The notes under the pieces are model-generated. The model was given only the letters and a program-made list of their open reading frames with translations, did no database searches and was not told where the DNA came from. A stretch of 64,000 nt of DNA from Apoderus coryli (lineage: Eukaryota; Arthropoda; Insecta; Coleoptera; Attelabidae), in NCBI GenBank assembly GCA_911728435.2, contig OU452211.1, positions 5,828,001-5,892,000 on the forward strand, written 5' to 3'. This document shows positions 1 through 12,000 of this stretch, one piece after another. Every line of letters starts with the position of its first letter. Within the stretch, counting starts at the first letter, position 1. The position numbers were made by a program, and so were the translations under genes.

Positions 1-170
1 TATTTTCTGTAAATGTGCCACTGTCAACCGATAAAAGTTTAAATTGAATTACAGGTTTGCTTTCAGGTATTGCATGAATGCTGTATTAAGTTTATTATTT
101 ATTTATTTAATTTTGTTCTGCTCATATACCGCTAATTTAAGAGGTTGTATTTATTTATTGTTAGTTTTGT

Positions 171-300
171 ATATTGTTATTATTATCAAAAAATCGGTTG
201 TGTCACCCCAAAACTTTCCCGAGAAGTATTGCCACAGCTAGGACTTGAACGCGTAACCTTCCGCACGCGAACGCCCTACCAATGACCAACGGAGACTGGG
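171..300 (-). repeat. tRNA-derived SINE-like sequence
   Basis: On the minus strand there is a pol III box A-like segment (TCATTGGTAGGGCG, about 292-279) and a box B-like segment (CGTTCAAGTCC, about 254-244), followed by an unrelated tail ending in an ATA-rich run near 171-185. This is the layout of a short tRNA-derived SINE. A decayed tRNA pseudogene is the alternative. No cloverleaf good enough for a functional tRNA is visible. Confidence 0.45.
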
Positions 301-310
301 TAAAATATAC

Positions 311-360
311 TGTATAATAATAATAATAAATAAACTGATTTATTATTATTATTATTATAT
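311..360. repeat. ATA/TTA microsatellite, inverted
   Basis: An ATA run (about 314-329) is followed by a TTA run (about 339-357) in opposite sense, giving an AT-only inverted microsatellite. The next 300 bases up to the LINE at 660 hold nothing I can identify. Confidence 0.6.
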
Positions 361-659
361 ATTATATACGTTCCAACTAAATACTGCTTACATTTTAAAC
401 GCTATTTTCTCGAGAATTATGGGGGCAAATATCAAAAGACCTATCGCTGTAAATCAGGCAAAAAAATGCTTTAAAATGATGTATCACTCGACCCCTACTG
501 TTATATGAAAATTTAGTGATTGGGTTGGATTGGGCTTAAGCGATTTCCACCAAAATCTAATGGCTTCATTCTAGGACTTCACACAGACAGACAGACTTCC
601 ATATCTGAAAATGGTCTTAATCGTCTTCAAAATGGTTATACCTGTCTTTATCTCAATTT

Positions 660-1885
660 TTTTTAGCGCGTTCACAATACTTTCCCTGTGCGGGAAAGTA
701 AAAGGCTTTAGCGATGATGCCGTGTGTCTTCTTCAATCTTATATTACCGATAGAGTTCAGTTTGTGTCATACCATGGATACTTATACATCGACATGTTAT
801 ACAGCTCTATCTGTACCCCAGGGTTCCAATCTGAGACCTCTATTATTTTTATTATTCATTAATGATTTGGGAGAATTGTTCACTTGTAGTAAACTGATTT
901 ATGCAGATGATTTAAAGATTTTTACAACGATAAGTATACCGGAGGACTGTATTTCGCTACAAGGCAATCTTCAATTGGTGAATGCTTGGTGTGAACAAAA
1001 CAGACTTTCCCTCAATCCTAAGAAATTATAGCCGCAAAACGTCCCCGACCATATTTTATTATAATGCTGATAGAGTAATTCTTAATCGAAAACAGTCTAT
1101 TAAAGATCTTAGAGTTACTTTTGATAATCAAATGATTGAGAACGTTAAACGTAAATTTTTAAAATGTTTGTGCTTTAAAATTGATGGAACTTCCCGGATC
1201 GCGGAATACCTTACAAATAACTTATTGACCGATTGAAATTTCAAAGTTTACAACAAGACTTAATATCGAGAGTTTGTCTGTCAACCACTATACTTTCACC
1301 AAACGACCATCCGCGGAATACCTTACAAATATCTTATTGACCGATTTAAATTTCAAAGTTTACAACAAGACTTAATGTCGAGAGTTTGTCTGTCAACCAC
1401 TATACTTTCACCAAACGACCATTCGCGGAATACCTTACAAATGTCTTATTGACCGATTTAAATTTCAAAGTTTACGTTTAAGTAGAAATTTGTTTAATAT
1501 ATGTTTGCTACATAAGATGACAAGTTTGGCTAATTTAGGTTTCTGGTTAATTACGCATTTGCACTAGTGTATAAACAGATTTCGGATTGATGGATTGATT
1601 GATTTTGGTATTACACGAATTATGAATACGTAGATATATATATATATTTTTTTCGGTTTCCTCTTTTTGTATTATATTGTATTATATTGTTAGATTATTG
1701 TGATTGATAAAGTTGCTGCTGCTGGTTAGGTTATTATCATTGTATTTGTTAATATAAGTTTGGTTGGGGTTCCATAACTATTTGTAGATTCATTAATTAT
1801 GCTTTTATTATTATTGTTAAGTTAATTTTGTTACCCTATGTAAATCACTTGGTTTGTTGGGTTAATAAAGGTATTATTATTACGT
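660..1885 (+). mobile_element. LINE fragment (reverse transcriptase palm and 3' end)
   Basis: Broken frames encode the reverse transcriptase of a non-LTR retrotransposon of the Jockey/CR1 group: SYITDRVQFVSY (740-775), a decayed PQG motif followed by PLLFLLFINDL (about 838-870), the catalytic YADDLKIF (about 899-922) and NRLSLNPKK. Frames shift at about 830 and 1030 and again after 1190. The C-terminal part (GIPYKYLIDRFKFQSLQQDL) continues in the tandem repeat at 1201-1475. The 3' tail is a TTA microsatellite (GGTATTATTATTACG, 1868-1882). It belongs to the same family as the copy at 56955-58292. Dead copy. Confidence 0.8.
1201..1475 (+). repeat. 112 bp tandem repeat inside the LINE
   Basis: Two full copies and one partial copy of a 112 bp unit start at 1201, 1313 and 1425 with GCGGAATACCTTACAAAT and differ by only a few bases. 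The unit is LINE coding sequence, so this is a local duplication inside the dead element. Confidence 0.9.
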
Positions 1886-2487
1886 GGTGGATCATTCTCG
1901 TAATTTTTCTTGATTGTTGCCAGATTTTGAATAAATTGAATTGAATGAAATAAATAATATGCAATTTTTTCAACAACCAAAATATTTCAGCAAAAGTAAG
2001 ATAAATTTGGTTAAGTTAAGTTTGTGTTTAATTAAGCATGTGCACATGTGTTGGGTGCAAATATATTTGGAATTAATTACGCTATTGGGCGAATAATAAA
2101 GCAAGGCAAATCTATAATGAACAAATAAAAATTTGAAAAAGAAATAAGTGAAGCTAGTAAATCAGAAATTAAACACGACTAAGTTTTTGTTTCCAACCTA
2201 CTCGAGGTTCATTGCTACCTTGACTTTAATAATTTACATACATTTTTGGTGCGAGCTACGGAGAACACCATATAATATTACCTACTTACCCAATATGTGT
2301 CACCACTTTCCACATATCCGTGTGTGATTAAGAACATAGGTTTTGTCGATTCAATTCCTGACGCTTCCACATAATTGAATTCATTGAGATTTAATTGAAC
2401 TGGTTTCAATCGATTTTTTCTACTGTATAAAAAGTAATTAGGATCAATCTGAAACAAATGCAGAAATTCAATAAAAGCGTTAGTCAG
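1886..2487. other. no gene seen
   Basis: AT-rich sequence without a supportable gene, motif or repeat. Confidence 0.5.
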
Positions 2488-3330
2488 GAGAACTGTGACA
2501 TTTGGACTGAAACTGTTTTAAAAAATGTATTGAAAAAGTACTAGCCAAAAAAACGGTGTGTTTTTTAAATGTTTGCCAAATAAAACTTTCGCTTTTAAAA
2601 GTGATAAATGTTTTGGTGTTAAAACAAGTAAAGAAAGGGTAACGACACTTACATGGTTGGAGCAAACATGGATGGCTCAGAAAAACTGAAATTACTACTC
2701 ATAGGTAAAACCAAAAACCCCCGTTGTTTAAAACGAGTTAAATCTTTGGAGTTAAATTACGCCAATAATAAAAAGGCATGAATGACTTCTGAGATTTTTG
2801 AAAGATGATTTAAAGAACTTGTCCTGCACATTCAGTTAGTGTAAGTAAAAAAATTAACGAATATGGAATTGACCTTTTTTCCACCAAACATGACCTCCAA
2901 ATTGCAAACTATGGACCAGGGTATTATAAAAAACTAACTAACTAACCCGATTGATAACAACCTTCCAGTGGAGTGAAAATGTTTCTTAGAAAACTTTTAA
3001 AAACTGCTTTTCTAAAGCTACCTTAAAAAACAATGGGGTATTCTACAAAAAAACCGCTACCATCGGCGCCGATATCTTACTTGAAGATTTCTTAGAAATC
3101 GACAATGATGTTGGCACGACAGATCTCCCAACTCACAAAGACGATATAACAAGTATAGACGATCATGAAGAAGAAACTCAAACCGGGGAGGGTCCTGCTC
3201 AATTTAGTAATAATGAAATAAGAAATGCATTTGACATTGTGCAAACTACTCTCAAGGGCCAGGAAAAGGTACCTGATCAAATCTTTATGCATTTGACTAA
3301 ATGCGAGAATTTTGATGAGCGATAATTATT
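2488..3330 (+). pseudogene. Tigger/pogo-type (DDE_1) transposase relic
   Basis: Conceptual translation, with frame breaks, reads through a pogo/Tigger transposase: WTETVLKNVLKKY (about 2500), FFKCLPNKTFAFKSDKC (about 2560), SKERVTTL, then GANMDGSEKLKLLLIGK (about 2660), MTSEIFERxFKEL, a stretch resembling the second catalytic block, and FFPPNMTSKLQTMDQGIIKN (about 2876-2935) before the third acidic block. The acidic C-terminal tail ends near 3326 (EIRNAFDIVQTTLKGQEK). In-frame stops and frameshifts make it dead; two of the stops replace conserved tryptophans. The family moves DNA by cut-and-paste at TA sites. No terminal repeats were recognised. Confidence 0.85.
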
Positions 3331-3439
3331 TTTTAAAAGTAATGTCAAAAGAAAATAACTGATTATTTTTCCTAGTAGGTAAATAATAATGTGTTATTTA
3401 GCAATTTCTCAAAACTACACAAATTACTATATATACTAT

Positions 3440-4225
3440 AAATAACCCCGAAATACCCTACACCCTTGGTGGACACGAATTAAGACCAACTCTCCAGCAA
3501 AAGGATCTCGGCGTGATTATTACCAATGATTTAAAATGGGAAATCCATGTCTCGGCGGTAGTGAAGAAGGCCAACAAATTGTGGTATTTGATCCAGAAAG
3601 CATTTAGATCAAGGTCCAATGACATGGTTCTGAAGCTGTACAAGTCGTTTGTCAGGCCGGGCCTGGAATATGCCAATAGTGTATGGTCTCCTTATTTTGT
3701 TAAGGATATTGAGGCTTTGGAGAGAGTTCAGAGAAGATTTACCAAGCTTCCACAAGTGCTGTGCCACCTGCCATATGAAGATCGGCTAAGAACTTTGAAC
3801 TTAACAACGCTTCAAGAAAGGCGTCGTCGTGGCGACTTGATACAGACGTATAAGGTTCTTATCGGACATTACACAATAAAGTTGGATCTCTTTCATCTTA
3901 ATAGAAATCGGAGCCTACGTGGTAACAGCAAGAAATTGTGCAAAGAAAGATGCGCCAAGCTCGCTCGAAGAAACTTTCTGTCAAATAGACTGGTATATGC
4001 GTGGAATGATATGTCGGAGGAGGTTGTATCAGCGCCAACAGTGAATAGTTTTAAGAACAGACTGGACATTACGCTTAAAGATCGGGGCAGCTGCATGGTC
4101 CACTACTCGTTATAGTAAATCGTCGTGTTTTTATGCACTGAGCCGAGTTTTATCTTTTACAAATCGGGCGACAGTCTCATCGGTTTCACCGCTTACTGTC
4201 TGAACTAATAATAATAATGTGTACG
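3440..4225 (+). mobile_element. CR1-type LINE 3' fragment
   Basis: A 200-residue open frame (3513-4115) is the C-terminal thumb/connection part of a CR1-like reverse transcriptase: LGVIITNDLKWEIHVSAVVK, the LYKSFVRPGLEYANSVWSP block, LERVQRRFTKL, LPYEDRLRTLNLTTLQERR RRGDLIQTYK. There is no catalytic ADD block, so the copy is 5'-truncated. A short AAT microsatellite (4206-4218) marks the 3' end. A relative is at 45410-46440. Confidence 0.85.
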
Positions 4226-4805
4226 TAGATTATGTACATGCTATGTATTTAAACTTTCAAATGTTTTGTAATTCAATTTTGCGATTTTTTTGTTGCTTGT
4301 TGATTTTTCCTTTATATAGTGAAAAACTATATAAAGAATATATAACTATAGCGCAATTTCGTTCGACATTTTGGTCTTTTACTATATAGAGGTTCGACTG
4401 TATTTAACACTTTTGAGCAGCAAAAAGTGTCCAAATTAAACTGCAAAATAACGTACCTTTTGAACATCATCTGGAAACAATGAAACTGGTCTATGTTCTG
4501 ATGTCCAAGGTGATGATAAATGGAAACAACCATACATCCCATAACATCGCGATGCGTTGGTTTCTAAAAAAAAAAATGCAAAATTTATTTCAAGAACTTA
4601 TTTTGATTTGATTACTCAATTTATTTTGATATAAGATAATAATTAATGACCCACTATTACAACTTGTTTGTTTAGGCAGTAAATGACGTCAAAGCTTTCT
4701 GAAAATAAATTTTCCCGCATTGCAATGTTTGCAGTCAAAACAAATATTTATTACTAAAACGCATTGTACATTCATAGTCATTTTAGCATTTTCGAAAATA
4801 ACATG

Positions 4806-5210
4806 CACAGGGTGTCCCACACACATATAGATATACCCACAAATTATTAGGGATTGTTGAGTACTCCAAAATAAAGATACGATGATCATTCAGTAACCAA
4901 ACAATAGTAACTTGCTTAACAAGTCCGGAAAATAGGTTCTCGGGCGTATTGCGTATTATATAGACGGTTTCTGTTCCGTTCTTTATTAACCCGCAGGCCA
5001 AAGTTACGAAAATTCTGATGCGTTCTGATGAAAACTCGAGCATCTGGATCTCTTCTATTTGAATACCGTCTACGATATTCTCGAACTGCCGCTTCCGCAT
5101 TTCCATCACAAAATCCGTAGCAAAAATGAATATGTGCGTATTCGTTGTTAGACGTAGCATTTCTCAGATTAATACCTACTTGCAGAGAGACTACTAACAA
5201 TATTCGTAGT
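4806..5210 (-). mobile_element. DUF4817 transposase N-terminus with terminal motif
   Basis: The minus frame 4916-5200 encodes a DUF4817-type N-terminal domain (EYAHIHFCYGFCDGNAEAAV, then REYRRRYSNRRDPDARVF). It stops 35 codons later, and a terminus-like ACAGGGTGTCCC lies at 4808. The catalytic DDE_3 domain is missing, so this looks like an internally deleted derivative keeping the 5' coding end and the 3' terminus. The C-terminal half of the same superfamily occurs at 55085-55790 and 25397-25585. Confidence 0.75.
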
Positions 5211-5650
5211 AGTCTTTTTTTTTATGGCATACTAAGTATAGTCTATCCAAAAAGTCTACCGGGGCTATACGTTCCCATGCCTCTTTACATTATAAAAGGA
5301 CATCGCATGCAGCATTTTTTGATACATTTCTCCCTCGTATATAAGACGTATAATAAATCATGCCTGCCAAAGGATACCGACAGTAATAAAAACAACTACA
5401 GTGACTTGAAAAATTATTGGGTTAATGATTAATCGAAAAAAAAAAAGGATTAGAGTTTGCAAATAAATATATGAATGAAACAAATAATTTTTGGCAACGT
5501 GTTATTTTTTCAGATTAATTTAAATATAATCGGATGGACATCATATGGTATGGGGAAGACTTAATGTGGAATTTAAACAAGAAAATTTGTGTCCGACAGT
5601 AAAACACGGTGACAGAATATTGTAACCATGACCTGTTCAATAGTTTTTCT
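5211..5650. other. no gene seen
   Basis: AT-rich, no supportable feature. A 95-residue open frame at 5145-5432 has no recognisable domain. Confidence 0.5.
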
Positions 5651-5659
5651 TCTCCTTCT

Positions 5660-6035
5660 TGTGGTATCCTATCCGTTGCGGACGTTGGCGATTAACATGG
5701 CTATTTTAACTTTGTTTGCTGCACTCCGAAAAAGTTCTACTGAAGTGAGTCCGTACCATTTACGCAGATTATGCAACCATGAATGTCTTCGTCTACCCGG
5801 ACCTCTTTTGCTGTCTGTTTTGCCCTGTAGGATGCGATATTTCTCATGACGCATTATATGCCCAAGGTATTCCACTTTACGTTTTTTAAATGGACAATGA
5901 CAGACGGAATGATGAAGAGACTGGAGACCTTCGAAATGTGGGTATACCGTCGCATTTTGCGAATATCGTGGACCGATCACATCACCAACGAGGAGGTTCT
6001 CCGCAGAGTCCTAAATCTCATTCACTGTTAAAAAA
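5660..6035 (-). mobile_element. RTE-like LINE 3' end with inverted 5' part
   Basis: The minus strand 5885-5669 encodes the C-terminal tail KKRKVEYLGHIMRHEKYRIL and GKTDSKRGPGRRRHSWLHNL, ending VKIAMLIANVRNG. Directly next to it, on the plus strand at 5900-6020, is the segment that should precede it in the protein: MKRLETFEMWVYRRILRISW, TDHITNEEVLRR. The two halves are head to head, as expected from twin priming during LINE insertion. The element is 5'-truncated and dead. Confidence 0.8.
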
Positions 6036-7069
6036 CGTAAAATGGAGTTTTTGCTTAGATTAATAAAATGAAAGAAGATCTATCAAATTACATAATCACT
6101 TTTAATAAAACCTCAAGTGGATGAAACTTTTTGCAGTCACTGTATTAGACACGGCTAGTATACGACACGAGCGGAACACGTTGGGCGTTTAAGAATCAAT
6201 ATTTATATGTGCAAAGCCAGCGTCTTTTAAATATTTATCATCAGTTAAGGTCTGAAATTAATGAGGTGACGAATACACATATTATAAAAATTTTACGTTC
6301 TATAGAAAGTTTCACTGACTAAGTGAGTAAAATTTGTTGTTAGTTTATAATATCAGAAGCATATTATTATAAATGTATCTACTTATATGCATAACAAGTA
6401 TTAATTATTATAAAGGTATGTTGCTTGCTGTTCGAACATGGACTAGGTACGTGTGCATCTATGTCTAAACTTCTAAAAACAAAAACAGTCTTTTTCAGCG
6501 TAGGTTTATATGTTGCCGTGTTGGAGCCGCAAGGAAAAATACAGTATACTTTTATACAAATGAACGTACAATTATTGTTAATACATAAGGGATTTTTAAA
6601 ATACCGTAGGGCATGTATTGTTATGAAAAGTTAAAAGGGTGCGCCTATGGACGGCTGCGGTCGGTATTGACATTACAAAGGGGTATCGAGTTGTGTGTGT
6701 GTTTTTATATTATTTTAAACTAACTTTACAAACACTATACAACAGATTGAAATTTATTTGAATTCCAGTTGCTTAAGGAATTTAAAATTTTTACTGGCAA
6801 ACGATGTGTCGAACAAAAAGAAGTGCGGAGTCGTTTTTGTTGTAAATTCAACAAGGATTCCAGAAATAATTTTTATTTCAAAAAACAGGGGCGTAGGTAC
6901 AATTTTTTTTTCATTAAAATTGCTCGAAGATGTGCACGTACACACTCCATTGGTGGAAGTAAAATAATATTTTTTACGTAAAAATGTATCTACAGTATGA
7001 ATCTAAACATGCTAAATTTAATATTTTAATGAAATTGAATGTACAATTGAGTGTCATCAGCATATAAGT
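6036..7069. other. no gene seen
   Basis: AT-rich. The overlapping open frames at 6754-6981 on both strands are low-complexity and show no domain. A GC-rich spot at 6640-6670 is not explained. Confidence 0.5.
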
Positions 7070-7770
7070 GTGCCGAGCTATGTCTCAAACCCCAATGAAC
7101 TGTGATGTATACAAAGAAAACAACATCGGACCAAGAATTGAGCCTTGTGGCACACCACAGCCCAACACCATACGCCGCGACATCTCCCCACCCAGCAGCA
7201 CAGCCTCGCTCCTGTCACACAAATACATTCCAAGTAAATTTAGCGCACGGTCTCCAAAGACAAGATAATTCAAGATCGCCAGCAATAAGTCATGGTCAAC
7301 CCGGTCAAATGCCTTGGAATAGTCCAACAGCACCAAAGCCGTTAATCGACCACGATCCGCCTCCAGCAAAGCATCATCCAATACACTCGACAGTGCCGTC
7401 GAACAGCTGTGACCCCTGCGAAAACCAGATTGAACTTCCGCAAGCCGTACTCATCAAGGTATTCTCGTATTTGGTTATGTAAAATTCTTTCAAAGATTTT
7501 AGATATTGCAGGCAGTATGCTAATGGGCTTCAGGTCTTTCAAAACTGATGGAGACTTATTTTTAGGGATCGGAATAACGTTTGCCTGCCTCCAACCTAAA
7601 GGAAAGCTCTATGTTTCAATAGAATAGAAATTTACCAGATGTAATATAATGGGAACTATATATGGACAAGATCTCACCAGCATATCAGCACTAATCCCAT
7701 CATGCCCCACTGCATTCGATTTAATCTTAAGTAGTGCTTCTCGGGAGAGTTTTTGGGCGACACAACTGAT
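7070..7770 (-). mobile_element. LINE reverse transcriptase fragment
   Basis: Reading downward from about 7765, the minus strand gives a Jockey-like RT: a fingers segment (NAVGHDGISADMLVRSCPYI), WRQANVIPIPKNKSP, KDLKPISILPAISKIFERIL (about 7540), a frame shift near 7400, then LVLLDYSKAFDRVDHDLL and CGVPQGSILGPMLFSLY (about 7130). It is truncated before the catalytic ADD block. Confidence 0.85.
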
Positions 7771-7796
7771 TTTTTTTTATTGTAGTCATATTATGC

Positions 7797-7882
7797 AGGG
7801 TTATTCACGCCATACGACACGGAATAATGTGGCTAAACTATTTAATTTCCTGAAAGTTTTATTCATGGGTTCGATAAATTAA
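7797..7882 (+). mobile_element. truncated copy of a 135 bp MITE
   Basis: Begins CAGGGTTATTCACGCCATAC and continues to ATGGGTTCGATAAATT. Full-length relatives lie at 15967-16101 and, inverted, at 58372-58507. The 3' half and second terminus are missing here. Confidence 0.8.
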
Positions 7883-8997
7883 AAATTCGCCTAATATTAT
7901 GAATACGTGCATACCTTACCTTTCCCAATCTGCATATAATAATAATTATAGGAATTCTCTTCCTGGATGATGGTCTGATTCATCATAAACATTAACGTGG
8001 TCACAAAAACGCTGGATCCATTTAAGGCCACCATTTTTTAGCACTTTTTTAAGCAACAAACCGACACTTCTTTACCAAACAATATCATGAAGACGTACTT
8101 TTATCCCAAAAGTACACACAATTTTATTTTATTGAGTACAATGTACAAAACCAACTTTTTTTAAAAGTTTTTACATAATTAGAAATACACTTTTTATAAA
8201 TTGGAGAGTATTTTATATTAGGGAATGAAAATAGTCAAAAGATTGGTGAATCTTAATTCGAAGCCAAAATCACAAATCAAATTCAATTTCGAAAATATGT
8301 ACGTGTACTATTTAACAAGACTTGTATTAGTTCAACAAATATTGTTTATGTTTTAATAGAATTTAGTTTATAAGCAGGAATAACGTGACGACAAAACCGG
8401 ACAATTTATTTTACTTCTTATCGAATATTCCAAAGTCCGCAGAGGTCAAAAATAAATATTAAACAAAATTATTAAAAAAAAAATGTCATTTAAGATCTAT
8501 GATGAGAAGTGTTAAAATACTTATATCACAGTTAATAAAACATATAATGCAAGTTTTAAATAATTTGATATAATAATAATTATCTGTCTGTTGTACCTTA
8601 CAAATATTGAACAACTACCTACCTGTATGATTGTCATCTCATCTGGTAGGGGTTTTCTCATAAAAATGCTTAAAAGTGACAAATAATGGCGATGGTAATC
8701 GTTAACATACGACATACAGGGTGTCTCAAATTCGATAATGTTGCAGAGTATTTCGAAAATCAGATGAGATGGAAAAAAAGTATATGACCTATTTTTGGAT
8801 AACACTAAAAATCAGCGATAATGTTTTTTGTGTCCACTTAGTTTTAGAAATTTTCGAAAATTACCCTATCAAATAACTTCTTTGGTAACTTTTAGATAAA
8901 TAGATAGGGAAATAGGAATACAATGATATACTTAAAACAAATTGAGGAGCTAGTTCAAACAAAATCGTAGAGTATGGCCAAAATAATTCTGTTACAA
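7883..8997. other. gene-free stretch with transposon scraps
   Basis: The first 35 bases (AAAAATTCGCCTAATATTAT, then GAATACGTGCAT) match the stop codon and 3' flank of the minus-strand gene at 16500, in opposite orientation. An unclassified minus frame at 8040-7950 reads GGLKWIQRFCDHVNVYDESD. At 8715 there is a MITE-like terminus (ACAGGGTGTCTCAAATTCG). Nothing else is supportable. Confidence 0.5.
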
Positions 8998-10858
8998 TTC
9001 TTTTTTTTTAAGAATTCTGTAAAAAAACTCTGAATTTTGTATCAATCCGACTTCTTTTTTGCAGAATTATGTAAAAAAAACTCGGTATTTTTTACCATTA
9101 CGACTTTTTTTTTTCCAGAATTCTGTAAAAGATCAGAATTTTTTATGCATCTGACCTCTTTTTTGCAGAATTATGTAAAAAAACTCGGAATTTTTTATCA
9201 ATCCGATTTCTTTTCACAATTCTGTAAAAAACTCAGAATTTTGTATCAATCTGACTTCCTTTTTACAGAATTATGTAAAAAAACTCGGAATTTTTTATGA
9301 ATCTGACCTCTTTTTTACAGAATTATGTAAAAAAACTCGGAATTTTTTATCAATCCGATTTCTTTTCACAATTCTGTAAAAAACTCAGAATTTTGTATCA
9401 ATCTGACTTCCTTTTTACAGAATTATGTAAAAAAACTCGGAATTTTTTATGATTCTGACCTCTTTTTTACAGAATTATGTAAAAAAACTCAGAATTTTTT
9501 ATCAATCCGATTTCTTTTCACAATTCTGTAAAAAACTCAGAATTTTGTATCAATCTGACTTCCTTTTTACAGAATTATGTAAAAAAACTCGGAATTTTTT
9601 ATCACTCCGAATTTTTTTTTCACAATTCTGGAAAAAACTCAGAATTCTGAGAAACAAAAATCAGAATGATAAAAAATTTCGAGTTTTTTTACATAATTCT
9701 GTAAAAAAAGTCAAAATGATTAAAAAATTCCGAGATTGTTTACATAATTCTGTAAAAAAGAAGTCAGATTGATAAAAAATTCAGAATATTTTACAGAATC
9801 CTGAAAAAAAAATCGGAATGATAAAAAATTCCAAGTTTTTTAACATAATTCTGTAAAACAAGTCATAATGATAAAAAATTGAGAAGAAATGAGCTTGTTT
9901 AACAAAACAATACTTAAATTCCGAGAGTTTACTTTCACTGAAAGTAAAAATCGGCAGATAAAAAACTCTGAATTTTTTTACAAAATTATGTAAAAACACT
10001 AGACATTTTTTATCATTATGACTTTTTTTTTACAGAATTATGTTAAAAATCTCGCAATTTTTTATCATTCTGACTTTTTTTTACAGAATTATGTAAAAAA
10101 TCGGGAAATTTTTATCATTCTGACTTTTTTTTATAATTCTGTAAAAAACTCGAAATTTTTCAATTCTGACTTTTCTACAGAATTCTGTAAAAAACTCAGA
10201 ATTATTACTATTCTGCCTTTTTTTGCAGAACTCTGTAAAAAACTAAGTATTTTTTATCAAACTGACTTTTTTTTTACAGAATTCTGTAAAAACAGTAGAA
10301 ATTTTTTATCATTATGACTTTCTTACAGAATTATGTTAAAAATTTCGCAATTTTTATCATTCTGACTTATTTTACAGAATTATGTAAAAAATCTCGGAAT
10401 GTTTATCATTCTGACTTTTTTTTAGAATTCTGTAAAAAACTCGAAATTTTTATCCTTCTGACTTTTTTTTAGAATTCTGTAAAAAAACTCGAAATTTTTC
10501 AATTCTGACTTTTCTACAGAATGCTGTAAAAACTCAGAATTATTACTATTCTGCCTTTTTTTGCAGTACTCTGTAAAAAACTCAGAATTTTTTATCAAAC
10601 TGACTTTTTTTTACAGAATTGTGTAAAAACAGTAGAAATGTTTTATCATTATGACTTTTTTTTACCGAATTATGTTAAAAATTTCGCAATTTTTTATCAT
10701 TCTGACTTATTTTACAGAATTATGTAAAAAATCTCGGAATTTTTATGATTCTGATTTTTTTTTAGAATTCTGTACACTCGAAATTTTTTAATTCTGACTT
10801 TTCTACAGAATTCTGTAAAAAACTCGAAATGATACAAAATTCCGACATTTTGAAAATA
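8998..10858. repeat. satellite-like array of palindromic ~50 bp units
   Basis: About 1.86 kb of diverged tandem units of roughly 50 bp, each built round a palindrome ACAGAATTMTGTAAAAA followed by CTCGGAATTTTTTATCA and a TCYGAC block. Between 9166 and 9620 the units form a higher-order repeat with period 152 bp (starts 9166, 9318, 9470). From about 9650 to 9960 the units run in reverse complement, then return to the original direction. Open frames inside are repeats of the same peptide and are not genes. No CRISPR character: there are no unique spacers. Confidence 0.92.
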
Positions 10859-11600
10859 TTAATTCGATCGGGAATTCGGATAAATCAAACATTCTTTTCT
10901 GTATCAACATGTAAATTATCTCGGAATTATTTTGAAATAAGATTTTTTTTTATTTGAACATTAGTTTTTGATGTTTTAACTTGGGATTTTAAATAGAACG
11001 ACGGATGAATTTTGTTACCATGGTTACTCTGAGCATACCTTAACTTGGTATTTAAATTTACTTTTGAATTTGAGATTAGATCTGATAAAATCATTTATTG
11101 TTTTTGATAATATTGGGTATTTTCGAATTCCTTAGTAGTTCATTGAGCACAATTAATTTCATTTCTCTTTTTGTGACATTACAGATTTCTAAATCTGGTT
11201 TTGTGTAAAAAATTTTCAAAATCTCCAAAATTAATGAGTATACAGAGTGTCTTAACTGAATATACTAGTTTTATCGCAATAATATTATTGTTTTAAATTT
11301 TAAGACTGGTGGTCTTTATCCTTTACCTTATCCTTACAGTATTAAAATTCAAAATACAAATATGGCTATAAAAATATTGCATTCTGTTAAGACACTTTTA
11401 CGACACCCTTAAACATTATTTTAAAAATAATTAGAAATTAACTGGTGCCCTCGAGGCACAAGAATCTCGCTAAACTTAATTTTATGATTGTAAGATTCTT
11501 GGTATTTTAATTTAATCGAGAATTTACCTGCTATTTTTGTATATTTGCTTATAATGCTGCATGTGTACTAAATTTATATCGTAGACTAGTTCTCACCCTT
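10859..11600. other. no gene seen
   Basis: AT-rich. A degenerate TACAGAGTGTC terminus-like motif at 11242 is the only signal. Confidence 0.5.
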
Positions 11601-11604
11601 TGTA

Positions 11605-12000
11605 GGTTTAATACCGAACATCGAGAAGAGCATTGCGAATGCCAAACGCATCATTTCGAAGCTCTACCCGATGATCTGCAGAAGGAGAAAGATGCCCTTG
11701 CAGGTCAAGCTGCAATCGTGCGACCTGCCTTGATCTATGCCAGTCCAGCATGGGGATACGCGGCACCATCGTACCTGAAACGATTTGAGGCCACGGACAC
11801 CAAGGCAAGAAGGATGGCAGTGGGTGCACCTTGGTTTACGTCAAACTCGACTCCTGAGGAAAGTCCACAAGGTCTTTGGAATGGCAAAGACAAATTCAAG
11901 TCCACTGATTCGCGAAGCAGTCAACTACAATGTAGAAGACGAAGCGAGACGTTACCGGAGATCAAGGAGTCAACTTGACGAAGGAATCCCCGCCATGAAG
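11605..12000 (+). mobile_element. Jockey-type LINE C-terminal relic
   Basis: One frame gives NIEKSIANAKRIISKLYPMI and RRRKMPLQVKLQS (11610-11712). After a frameshift the next gives IVRPALIYASPAWGYAAPSY, LKRFEATDTKARRMAVGAPW (11713-11835). These match the thumb/C-terminal region of Jockey reverse transcriptases (RPxLTYAxPxWGxAA). Another shift follows near 11845. Dead fragment. Confidence 0.8.

Noticed and set aside
6754..6981. Overlapping frames near 6.8 kb
   Set aside because: Three frames on two strands of equal length, AT-driven, no domain.
9037..10317. Open frames of 87-107 codons in the satellite
   Set aside because: They translate the same 50 bp repeat (…ELCKKTRNFL…) over and over and also occur on the opposite strand; the array explains them.
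8998..10858. CRISPR-like array
   Set aside because: Units are contiguous with no unique spacers, and the DNA is eukaryotic.
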